From positions 3,116,158-3,180,157 of the forward strand of contig NZ_LT827015.1 in the NCBI RefSeq assembly GCF_900169075.1: DNA of 64,000 nucleotides. The letters run 5' to 3'. The notes below the pieces were generated by a model. That model was not told the DNA's origin. It saw nothing but the letters and a program-made list of their open reading frames with translations, and made no database searches. Source of the DNA: Chryseobacterium phocaeense. Its GTDB lineage: Bacteria; Bacteroidota; Bacteroidia; Flavobacteriales; Weeksellaceae. Below are positions 43,306-51,188 of this stretch, piece after piece (position 1 is the stretch's first letter; every line of letters begins with the position of its first letter). The position numbers were made by a program, and so were the translations under genes.

Positions 43306-44415
43306 ATGAAATTAGGTTTATTATTATTGGCCGCACTGCCTATCGCGACTTACGCACAGGACAGTATCTCAGTAAGCTCTTCTGCTGATTATCCTAATAC
43401 TTTCTCTTCAGGTTCCGCTAATGTTCAGCGTTTTGACAACAAAGCCAGACGTTTTAATGACTGGTCTATCTCCGTTGGAGGAGGTGCTGCATTCATGGCG
43501 CATTCTGATCTTACGTCTTTTTATGACAAAAAAGTAAACTGGGGGTACAATGCTTATGTAAGTATTGATAAGCAGATTTCTCATGTCTTTGGACTGAGCC
43601 TTATCTATCAGAGAGGAGAAACGAAACAGAAAGGAAAACTGGATGGAGCTGCAGGAGTTGCCGGGGGCGTTGCTACAGCAACAACCAAGTATAACCAGGT
43701 TGCTTTAATGGGAGATGTTAACTTTTCCAACCTTTTGAGAAGAGTAGACAACCATTCTCCTTACAGATGGGCGTTCCACGGATATGCAGGTCTTGGGTTC
43801 CAGGGATATGACACCTCACTTCATGATGCTAATGAGTACAGATGGAGCGAAGCCCCTAAAAGAGTTCCTTTATTTATTAAACAGGATTTCGACATCAACT
43901 CTCTATTTTATCAGTTCGGTATAGGATTGAAATACAAAGTTTCCAAGCTTATCGACATCGAGGCCAGAACCATGTATGTAATCTCCGGTGATGATGAATT
44001 TGATGGAGGCGGATGGGCTGAAGCCAACGACTACGATCCTACTACTGCAGGTTCCAAATACAACATGATCAGTGATTCCAGATCAGATAATGCATGGACC
44101 GTAAATTTAGGACTTACCTTCAAGCTAGGAAAACATGAATCTCACTTAGCATGGCATGATCCACTTCAGGAAGCTTACTACAGAACCAGTGTTCTGGAAA
44201 ATGCATCTCAGGATCTTGTAGTATGTGAAAAAGGTGACGCTGATAATGACGGAGTATGCGATGATTGGGACAGACAGCTTGATACTCCTGCAGGCGCAAG
44301 AGTAGATGGTGCCGGTGTTGCTTTGGATATGGACCTTGATGGTGTTATCGATTTATATGACAAATGCGTAACTGTTCCCGGGCCTGTTGAAAACAACGGA
44401 TGTCCTACTAAATAA
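43306..44415 (+). CDS. OmpA-like outer-membrane protein lacking the OmpA domain (paralogue 1)
   Basis: 369 residues. A signal peptide (LGLLLLAALPIATYAQ) leads to an N-terminal barrel domain (about 40-290) and a thrombospondin type 3-like Ca-binding linker (about 300-367, GDADNDGVCDDWD, VALDMDLDGVIDLYDKC, VENNGCP). It then stops (GCPTK). Paralogues 2 and 3 continue at exactly this point into a C-terminal OmpA peptidoglycan-binding domain, which is absent here. There is no remnant of it in the 75 nt that follow, which hold a terminator. It is probably a functional, shorter porin-like protein that cannot tether to peptidoglycan. Confidence 0.88.
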   Translation: MKLGLLLLAALPIATYAQDSISVSSSADYPNTFSSGSANVQRFDNKARRFNDWSISVGGGAAFMAHSDLTSFYDKKVNWGYNAYVSIDKQISHVFGLSLIYQRGETKQKGKLDGAAGVAGGVATATTKYNQVALMGDVNFSNLLRRVDNHSPYRWAFHGYAGLGFQGYDTSLHDANEYRWSEAPKRVPLFIKQDFDINSLFYQFGIGLKYKVSKLIDIEARTMYVISGDDEFDGGGWAEANDYDPTTAGSKYNMISDSRSDNAWTVNLGLTFKLGKHESHLAWHDPLQEAYYRTSVLENASQDLVVCEKGDADNDGVCDDWDRQLDTPAGARVDGAGVALDMDLDGVIDLYDKCVTVPGPVENNGCPTK

Positions 44416-44426
44416 TACACACAAAT

Positions 44427-44454
44427 AAGAAAGCAGTTGAAAGACTGCTTTCTT
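44427..44454 (+). terminator. Terminator after OmpA paralogue 1
   Basis: A 10-bp perfect stem, AAGAAAGCAG / CTGCTTTCTT, with an 8-nt loop, 11 nt past the stop. Confidence 0.8.
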
Positions 44455-44493
44455 TGATAAAAGAAAAAAAATTTTTTAATACATAAATACATG

Positions 44494-46011
44494 ATGAAAT
44501 TAAATTTAGCTGCTGCTGCATTAGCAATGGCAATTCCCTTTGCTGGCTATGCACAGGATTCAACAGCAGTTTCCACAGGAGAATACCCGAATACGTTTTC
44601 TTCCGGTTCTGCCAATGTTTCCCCATTTACGAACAAATCAAAAAGATTTAATGACTGGTCTGTATCAGCGGGTGCTGGTGTACCCTTAATGCAGTCTTCC
44701 GACCTGACCTCTATTAAGAACGGAAACGGTAAGAACCTTTTCGGATACTCTGCTTATGTGAGTATTGATAAGGCGATCACTCATGCATTCGGTTTGAAAT
44801 TACAGTATGACAGAGGTGAAACTAGACAGGGATGGTTCAATACCAAAGATGCTGCCCCGGATGCAAAAGCTGTAGGTGCAAGAACCCAGTATGATGCCAT
44901 CTCTTTATTAGGAGATATCAACTTCTCAAATCTTTTGAGAAGAGTAGACAACCACTCTCCTTACAGATGGGCTATTCACGGGTATGCAGGTATTGGTACC
45001 ATAGCATACAGAGCGTATCAGAAAACCAGCAAAGGACAACAATTGATGACAGAAGTTGAGCCATTCAAGCTGGGATCCATGTTTATGCAGGCTGGTACAG
45101 GGGTGAAATACAAAATCAACAACAGAATTGACCTTGAAGGTAGATTAATGTATGTAGTAACCGGTGATGATGAATTCGACGGAGGCGGTGACAAATACAG
45201 CGCAGTCAACAGACGTGAAGAGCAGGTATCTGATAACTTCTTCAATGCTACTTTAGGTATTTCACTAAAATTAGGAAAACACGAGTCTCATTTAATGTGG
45301 CACGACCCGCTTCAGGAAATCTATTACAAACTTGATGTTCTGGCTAACAAAAACCAGGATATTGAGGTATGCAAAAGAGGAGATCTTGATAAGGATGCCA
45401 TCTGTGACGATTGGGACAGACAGCTTGATACTCCTGCAGGTGCAAGAGTGGACGGTGCCGGTGTAGCTCTTGATACTGATCTTGACGGAGTAATTGACCT
45501 TTACGATAAATGTGTAACAGTTCCTGGACCTGTTGAAAACAACGGATGTCCGGTAGTAAAAAAAGTTGACAACAATCAAACGGCTGTTGAAATAGAACAA
45601 AATCTTAAGGATATATACTTCAATTTCAACAAAGCAACCATCAGACCTGAATCTAATGATAAATTAGACCTTGCTGCAAAAATCATTAATGATAAAGGAG
45701 GTAATTACCTGTTAACGGGGCATACTGATATTAAAGGAAATGCTGCCTATAACCTAAAGCTGTCACAAGAAAGAGCCGCTGCTGTAGTAGCCGCTTTGGA
45801 AAGCAGAGGGGTTAACCAGAATGTCTTAAAATCCAAAGGGGTAGGTTCCGCAGAAGCTGTAGTTCCTGCAACAGCCTCTGATGCTGAAAGACTGGCCGAC
45901 AGAAAAGTTACGGTGCGTTTTATAGAAAGTTCAGACTGGGATTCTATCAAAAAGAAAGATTTTGAAGATGCTCCTGCGAAGAAGCCGATTAAAAAGAAGA
46001 AGAAGAAATAA
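44494..46011 (+). CDS. OmpA family outer-membrane protein (paralogue 2)
   Basis: 505 residues from the second ATG of a tandem ATGATG, chosen because the sister genes start MKL. A signal peptide ends at AGYAQ. The barrel (about 40-280) and type 3 linker are nearly identical to paralogue 3. A distinct OmpA domain (about 375-485) has DIYFNFNKATIRPESNDKL and HTDIKGNAAYNLKLSQERA, which holds the Asp and Arg that bind diaminopimelate. It ends in a poly-Lys tail. The protein links outer membrane and peptidoglycan and may act as a slow porin. Confidence 0.93.
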   Translation: MKLNLAAAALAMAIPFAGYAQDSTAVSTGEYPNTFSSGSANVSPFTNKSKRFNDWSVSAGAGVPLMQSSDLTSIKNGNGKNLFGYSAYVSIDKAITHAFGLKLQYDRGETRQGWFNTKDAAPDAKAVGARTQYDAISLLGDINFSNLLRRVDNHSPYRWAIHGYAGIGTIAYRAYQKTSKGQQLMTEVEPFKLGSMFMQAGTGVKYKINNRIDLEGRLMYVVTGDDEFDGGGDKYSAVNRREEQVSDNFFNATLGISLKLGKHESHLMWHDPLQEIYYKLDVLANKNQDIEVCKRGDLDKDAICDDWDRQLDTPAGARVDGAGVALDTDLDGVIDLYDKCVTVPGPVENNGCPVVKKVDNNQTAVEIEQNLKDIYFNFNKATIRPESNDKLDLAAKIINDKGGNYLLTGHTDIKGNAAYNLKLSQERAAAVVAALESRGVNQNVLKSKGVGSAEAVVPATASDAERLADRKVTVRFIESSDWDSIKKKDFEDAPAKKPIKKKKKK

Positions 46012-46032
46012 TAAAATTTCTTACATCAATAT

Positions 46033-46068
46033 TAACCGAAAAGTTCAATTCTTTTCGGTTATTTTTTT
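46033..46068 (+). terminator. Terminator after OmpA paralogue 2
   Basis: An 11-bp stem, TAACCGAAAAG / CTTTTCGGTTA, with a 7-nt loop and a following T-run, 22 nt past the stop. Confidence 0.9.
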
Positions 46069-46218
46069 CTACTACCGAATATTTTACCTACCTTTATATT
46101 ATTTTTCAGATCAAATCTACTTAAGCAATTATGTACATTTAGGCTGTTTAAATAAAAACATTAGGAATAAATCACTTCAGAAATAAAATCATTTAAATTA
46201 ACTTAAAAAAATAACACT

Positions 46219-47655
46219 ATGAAATTAAGTTTAGCAATTGTAGCATTAGCGATGGCAATACCAGCTGTAAGCTATGCACAAGACTCAACGGCAGTTTCAA
46301 ATGGAGAATACCCGAACACATTTTCTTCCGGTTCTGCCAATGTTTCCCCGTTTACCAATCAATCAAAAAGATTTAACGACTGGTCTATCTCAGCAGGTGC
46401 CGGAGTTCCATTGATGCAATCCTCTGATTTGACCTCTATTAAGAACGGTAACGGTAAAAACCTTTTCGGATACTCTGCGTATGTAAGTATTGATAAAGCG
46501 ATTACCCACGCATTCGGTTTGAAATTACAGTACGACAGAGGTGAAACAAGACAGGGGTGGTTCAATACAAAAGATGCTGCTCCGGATGCAAAAGCTGTAG
46601 GTGCAAGAACACAGTATGATGCAATCTCTTTATTGGGAGATATCAACTTCTCGAATCTTTTAAGAAGAGTAGACAACCATTCTCCTTACAGATGGGCACT
46701 TCACGGGTATGCAGGTATTGGTACCATAGCATACAGAGCGTACCAGAAAGACATTAAAGGACAAAAGCTGATGACTGAGGTTAAGCCATTCAAACTTGGA
46801 TCTATGTTTATGCAGGCTGGTGCTGGTTTAAAGTATAAAATCAACAACAGAATTGACCTTGAAGGTAGATTAATGTATGTAGTAACCGGTGATGATGAAT
46901 TCGACGGAGGCGGGGACAAATACAGTGTAATCAACAGACGTGAAGAGCAGGTATCTGATAACTTCTTCAATGCTACTTTAGGTATTTCACTAAAATTAGG
47001 AAAACACGAGTCTCACTTAATGTGGCATGACCCGCTTCAGGAAATCTATTACAAACTTGATGTTCTGGCTAACAAAAACCAGGATATTGAGGTATGTAAA
47101 AAAGGAGATGCTGATAACGACGGAGTTTGTGACGATTGGGACAGACAGCTTGATACTCCTGCAGGTGCAAGAGTGGATGGTGCCGGTGTAGCTCTTGATA
47201 CTGACCTTGACGGAGTAATTGACCTTTACGATAAGTGTGTAACAGTTCCGGGACCTGTTGAAAACAACGGATGCCCTACCACTACTGCAGGACCTGTGGT
47301 AGAAACTGAAACAAAACTTGAAGGCATTGAGTTTGATCTGAATTCTGATAGAATTTTACCATCAAACACTCCTATCCTTAACAATGCCGTGAACTATATC
47401 AACTCTTCAACAGGTTCTTATAGCGTAATTGGTGCTACGGATACAAGAGGTACAGATGCATACAACCAGAAACTTTCTGAAAGAAGAGCAAATAACGTTA
47501 AAAATTATCTGATCAAAAACGGAGTTCAGTCTGGAAAAATCAACGCGGTAGGAAAAGGTGAAAAAGACCTTAAATATCCTGAGTGTGAGCCGGCTACTAA
47601 ATGTCCTGAATGGAAAAACAGAGCCAACAGAAGAGTATACTTCGAAGCAAAATAA
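46219..47655 (+). CDS. OmpA family outer-membrane protein (paralogue 3)
   Basis: 478 residues. The signal peptide, barrel and linker match paralogue 2 almost word for word, with mostly synonymous base changes. After the shared VENNGCP the OmpA domain is quite different (about 365-478, GIEFDLNSDRILPSNTPIL and ATDTRGTDAYNQKLSERRA), although it keeps the diaminopimelate-binding Asp and Arg. It has an extra Cys pair (PECEPATKCPEW). This argues for gene conversion or domain exchange in the 5' part of the two genes. Function as for paralogue 2. Confidence 0.93.
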   Translation: MKLSLAIVALAMAIPAVSYAQDSTAVSNGEYPNTFSSGSANVSPFTNQSKRFNDWSISAGAGVPLMQSSDLTSIKNGNGKNLFGYSAYVSIDKAITHAFGLKLQYDRGETRQGWFNTKDAAPDAKAVGARTQYDAISLLGDINFSNLLRRVDNHSPYRWALHGYAGIGTIAYRAYQKDIKGQKLMTEVKPFKLGSMFMQAGAGLKYKINNRIDLEGRLMYVVTGDDEFDGGGDKYSVINRREEQVSDNFFNATLGISLKLGKHESHLMWHDPLQEIYYKLDVLANKNQDIEVCKKGDADNDGVCDDWDRQLDTPAGARVDGAGVALDTDLDGVIDLYDKCVTVPGPVENNGCPTTTAGPVVETETKLEGIEFDLNSDRILPSNTPILNNAVNYINSSTGSYSVIGATDTRGTDAYNQKLSERRANNVKNYLIKNGVQSGKINAVGKGEKDLKYPECEPATKCPEWKNRANRRVYFEAK

Positions 47656-47674
47656 TATACAGCTAATATATTCG

Positions 47675-47701
47675 AAAGCCGTGCAGTGCACGGCTTTTTT
47701 T
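47675..47701 (+). terminator. Terminator after OmpA paralogue 3
   Basis: A 10-bp perfect stem, AAAGCCGTGC / GCACGGCTTT, with a 3-nt centre and a T-run, 19 nt past the stop. Confidence 0.9.
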
Positions 47702-47729
47702 GTTGTAATACTTTTACTACTTTTACCTC

Positions 47730-49637
47730 ATGATTTCTGCGCAGGATTTCCAAAAATTAAAATATGATACCCTCAAATATTTTTGGGGTTACGACAGTTT
47801 TAGAGATTCTCAGGAGGAGATTATTAATGCTGTCATTAATGAAAACGACTGCCTGGTCCTGCTTCCCACGGGTGCCGGAAAATCGCTCTGCTACCAGCTT
47901 CCTGCTTTAATGAAGGAAGGAACCTGTCTGGTGATCTCCCCCCTTCTGGCCCTGATGAAGGATCAGGTAAGCCAGTTAAAACAACGTGGCATTGAAGCGG
48001 AATACCTTTCTTCTGAGCTGGATGAATATGATGCAGAAGCCGTCTACGATCGTTGTAAAGACGGACTTACCAAGCTTTTATACGTATCGCCGGAAAGACT
48101 TACCAACACACAGTTTCTGCAGAATATTGAAGAAATTCAACTGTCATTTATTGCAGTAGATGAAGCCCACTGTATTTCCGAATGGGGCCAGGATTTCAGA
48201 CCGAGCTACCAGAATATTAAAGAATTCAGGAAAAATCATCCAAAAATTCCATGTCTGGCCCTGACCGCTACTGCAACCCCGAAAGTGCTGGAAGAAATTA
48301 AAACCAAACTGGAATTAAAAAAGCCTACCATTTTTCAGAAAAGTTTTAAAAGAGAAAATATACGGATCTTTATGGATGAAGTCTCCGATAAATTTCAGCG
48401 CGTATTTGACATCTTAAAACATAATAACGATTCGGGAATTGTCTACGTAAGAACCAGAAAGGATGCAGAAATGCTGGCAGAATTCCTCAAAAAAAACCAG
48501 GTTAAAAATGTAGATTATTTTCACGCGGGTTTAACCACAAAAGAAAAAAACGCCAGACAGTCGCTTTGGAACAACAGTGACAATCAAGTCCTTATATCCA
48601 CCAATGCCTTCGGAATGGGAATTGATAAAGACAATGTCCGTTTTGTGATTCACTATTCCCCTGCCCCGTCTTTAGAGAATTATTATCAGGAAATCGGAAG
48701 AGCGGGAAGAGATGGAAAAGACAGCTATGCATTTCTTTTGTGGAACAAACAGGAACTTCTTCATTTTGATGAAATTTTAAAAAATCAGACTCCCAACAAA
48801 GCTGAGTTTTTAAAAATCATCACCTACCTCTACTCCATTTTCCAGGTGGCAGAATATGAACTTCCGGAGAAAGTTTTCCAGTTAAATATTCAGGGGATAC
48901 AAAATTTCACAAGGCTCTCCAAAGCCAAAATCAGCAATGTCCTTAATTTCCTGCACAATCAGGAAATCATTTACCATAACGACAATAAAAGCCTCTCCTC
49001 AATCGAACTTCTTTTCGATGCGGAAGAAATAGATCAGCTTCCACAGAAAGATGCTTATTTTATTGAGCTTTTGCTGCGTTCCATATCCGGGATTACTACG
49101 CATAAAGTGATGTTCAGCGAACAGCAGGTCAGTAACAAGATCGGAATCAGTGTTCCTCTAATTAAAGAGCGACTGAAAGAACTTCAGCAAAAACAATATC
49201 TGGAATATGTGGATGGTGCCCTGTCCAGTATCAAGTTTCTGAAACCGCGGGATGAGCGAACCATTAATTCGGCTTACTGGAAACTCTTTGAACATATTCA
49301 GAAAAACAAGATCCAGAAATGGGAAGAGATCAAGTTTTTTATAGAAAATAATGATTACTGTAAAATGAAACTTATCCTCGCTTATTTTGGGGAAAAGAAT
49401 TCAAAAAACTGTGGCCAATGCTCCGTCTGTGAAAAGAACAAACAATCTATTTTCGGGAAAAACATCTCCCAGCAGATCATCAATTTACTGGCGAAAAAAC
49501 CTTCCACCATCGAAGAACTTTCCGTACAGCTCAATTACCATTCAAAAAATAATATTCTGGAAAACCTGATCTACCTTCTGGACTCGGGCAAAATAAAAAT
49601 GCTGAATTTCAGAACGTATGCACTGAATCATGAGTGA
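47730..49637 (+). CDS. recQ: RecQ family ATP-dependent DNA helicase
   Basis: 635 residues. Superfamily II helicase motifs are all present: LPTGAGKSLCYQLPALM (I), VDEAHCISEWGQDFRPSY (II and the RecQ aromatic loop), LTATATP (III) and QEIGRAGRDGK (VI). The zinc-binding segment CGQCSVCEK lies near residue 560. It is a 3'-5' helicase in recombination and repair. The C-terminal HRDC domain is not apparent, and the end is a winged-helix-like region. The last codon and stop (GAGTGA) are made from the first unit of a heptad array (TGAGTGA TGAGTAA ...). Confidence 0.93.
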   Translation: MISAQDFQKLKYDTLKYFWGYDSFRDSQEEIINAVINENDCLVLLPTGAGKSLCYQLPALMKEGTCLVISPLLALMKDQVSQLKQRGIEAEYLSSELDEYDAEAVYDRCKDGLTKLLYVSPERLTNTQFLQNIEEIQLSFIAVDEAHCISEWGQDFRPSYQNIKEFRKNHPKIPCLALTATATPKVLEEIKTKLELKKPTIFQKSFKRENIRIFMDEVSDKFQRVFDILKHNNDSGIVYVRTRKDAEMLAEFLKKNQVKNVDYFHAGLTTKEKNARQSLWNNSDNQVLISTNAFGMGIDKDNVRFVIHYSPAPSLENYYQEIGRAGRDGKDSYAFLLWNKQELLHFDEILKNQTPNKAEFLKIITYLYSIFQVAEYELPEKVFQLNIQGIQNFTRLSKAKISNVLNFLHNQEIIYHNDNKSLSSIELLFDAEEIDQLPQKDAYFIELLLRSISGITTHKVMFSEQQVSNKIGISVPLIKERLKELQQKQYLEYVDGALSSIKFLKPRDERTINSAYWKLFEHIQKNKIQKWEEIKFFIENNDYCKMKLILAYFGEKNSKNCGQCSVCEKNKQSIFGKNISQQIINLLAKKPSTIEELSVQLNYHSKNNILENLIYLLDSGKIKMLNFRTYALNHE

Positions 49638-49910
49638 TGAGTAATTGGTAATGAGTAATTATGAAGGGTGAAAAGTGAATGGTGAATTTTGCTTCGCAAG
49701 TAAATGATGAACGGATAAAGATTTTAGACGTCAGATGCCAGATATCAGATTTCAGACAAATAGTTTAGAGAGTAAATATTTTCACAGAAAATCTTGCAAC
49801 TGCCAACCAGCAACTCATAACTCATAACTCATAACTCATCCCCCTTATTTTCAAACTCTCAAACCCTAAAACTCTCCCACTCAAAAAAACTCTCTCCCCC
49901 AAACAAAACC
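49631..49910. repeat. Short-period spacer between recQ and fmt (heptads, both orientations)
   Basis: TGAGTAA-type heptads run rightwards from 49631 (eight units to 49686). In the centre (49729-49760) are minus-strand GTCTGAA ATCTGAT ATCTGGC heptads, then four ACTCATA units (49810-49840) complementary to the left arm. Finally there are TCAAACTC-type octads (49853-49895). The whole spacer is periodic, with inverted ends that could pair. Confidence 0.65.
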
Positions 49911-49912
49911 CT

Positions 49913-49920
49913 TATCTTTG
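49913..49920 (+). promoter_or_regulatory. -7 element of fmt
   Basis: TATCTTTG, the most common form of TAnnTTTG, only 4 nt before the ATG at 49925. No -33 TTG is found in the periodic sequence upstream. If used, the transcript would be leaderless. Confidence 0.45.
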
Positions 49921-49924
49921 CAGT

Positions 49925-50881
49925 ATGAAATCATTGAAAGTTGTTTTTTTAGGAACTCCGGAATTTGCAAAAACTTCTTTGGAGGCTATCCATCAGTCTA
50001 ATCATAAAGTGGTAGGTGTTGTAACGGTTGCGGATAAAGCCAGTGGCCGTGGCCAAAAGATCAGTCAGTCTCCCGTAAAAGTCTATGCTTCAGAACATCA
50101 TATTCCTGTTTTTCAACCGGAGAAATTACGAAATCCTGAGTTTTTGGAATCCTTGAGACAGTTGAATGCCGACGTCTTTGTAGTGGTTGCCTTCAGAATG
50201 ATGCCGAAAGTTCTTTTTGAAATGCCTGCCATGGGAACTTTCAATCTTCATGCCTCCCTTCTTCCTGATTACAGAGGGGCTGCACCCATCAACTATGCGG
50301 TGATTAACGGTGAAGAAAAAACAGGCGCCACAACATTCTTTATTAATGAAAAAATTGATGAAGGAAATATTCTCCTGCAGGAAGAAATTCCCGTTCTGGA
50401 AAATGAAAATGCAGGAAGCCTTCACGACAGGCTAATGGAAATGGGTTCAAAACTGGTGGTAAAAACATTGGACGGGCTGGCCGAAAACTCAATCATTGAG
50501 AAACCTCAGCCTCACGTGGAACATCCTAAAAATGCCTATAAAATTTTTAAAGAAGATACTAAGATCAACTGGAATGCGCCGTCAAAAACCGTTCATCAGT
50601 TTATTCTGGGAATGTCGCCTTATCCGGCTGCTTTCACTACTTTAAAAATTGGAGAAGAAGAAAAAGGATTAAAAATATTCAGTGGAAAATTTGAGCTTTC
50701 CCATCATAGTAAACCTGTCGGGAGTTCAGATATTTCAAAAAATGACTTTAAAATCTACACGCAGGACGGATTCTATTATCCTCTGGAACTGCAGCTGGAA
50801 GGAAAGAAAAGAATGAATGTCAAAGACTTTTTGAACGGCTTCAGGAAGTTTGATGAAATCGGACTAGTATTTGAGTTATGA
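49925..50881 (+). CDS. fmt: methionyl-tRNA formyltransferase
   Basis: 318 residues, normal length. FLGTPEFAKTSLEAI at the start, FNLHASLLPDYRGAAPINYAVINGE in the middle with the catalytic Asn-His-Asp set, and a C-terminal OB-like domain from about 205. It formylates initiator Met-tRNA with 10-formyl-THF. The last residues EL and the stop are read from the first two units of the GAGTTAT array (50873-50886), so the repeat sets the C-terminus. A -7 box lies directly before the ATG. Confidence 0.97.
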   Translation: MKSLKVVFLGTPEFAKTSLEAIHQSNHKVVGVVTVADKASGRGQKISQSPVKVYASEHHIPVFQPEKLRNPEFLESLRQLNADVFVVVAFRMMPKVLFEMPAMGTFNLHASLLPDYRGAAPINYAVINGEEKTGATTFFINEKIDEGNILLQEEIPVLENENAGSLHDRLMEMGSKLVVKTLDGLAENSIIEKPQPHVEHPKNAYKIFKEDTKINWNAPSKTVHQFILGMSPYPAAFTTLKIGEEEKGLKIFSGKFELSHHSKPVGSSDISKNDFKIYTQDGFYYPLELQLEGKKRMNVKDFLNGFRKFDEIGLVFEL

Positions 50882-50984
50882 GTTATGAGTTATTAGTTAT
50901 TAGTTATTAGTTATTAGTTATTAGTTATTAGTTATTAGTTATTAGTTATTAGTTATTAGTTATTAGTTATTAGTTATTAGTTAT
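50873..50984 (+). repeat. Heptamer array, 3x GAGTTAT then 13x TAGTTAT
   Basis: Sixteen uninterrupted 7-bp units, starting inside the fmt coding sequence. Because 7 is not a multiple of 3, a TAG occurs in every frame within each 21 nt. Confidence 0.95.
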
Positions 50985-51075
50985 TAAAATTAATAGTTTT
51001 AGACAATTACACTCTTGTCTGAAATCTGATATCTAATATCTGGCATCTAAATCTTGGCTCTTGATTCTTATCTCA
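50985..51075 (+). repeat. Heptad-periodic element, second half
   Basis: AAAATTAATAG, then TTTTAGACAATTACACTCTT, then B heptads GTCTGAA ATCTGAT ATCTAAT ATCTGGC ATCTAAA (from 51017), fading into TCTTGGC TCTTGAT TCTTATC. The same order follows the arrays at 58807 and 62621. Confidence 0.8.
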
Positions 51076-51092
51076 TTATAACATCAAAAATA

Positions 51093-51122
51093 AAAAAGGT
51101 TTAGAAATTTCTAAACCTTTTT
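51093..51122 (-). terminator. Terminator of ribBA
   Basis: A 15-bp perfect inverted repeat with the AAATTT centre, arms AAAAAGGTTTAGAAA and its complement, T-rich on both sides. It is 67 nt past the ribBA stop on the minus strand. Confidence 0.8.
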
Positions 51123-51188
51123 ATTTTAAATATATTTTGATAAAATTGACAATTAACAATTCATTATTGACAATTGTCCATTCACTTT

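Noticed and set aside
43306..44415. Pseudogene reading of OmpA paralogue 1
   Set aside because: The frame is intact, ends cleanly at a domain border and is followed by its own terminator, so a functional short form is more likely than a broken gene.
50873..50984. Possible CRISPR array
   Set aside because: The 7-bp units follow each other without spacers, and no cas gene is present; it is a simple tandem repeat. The same applies to 58807-58939.
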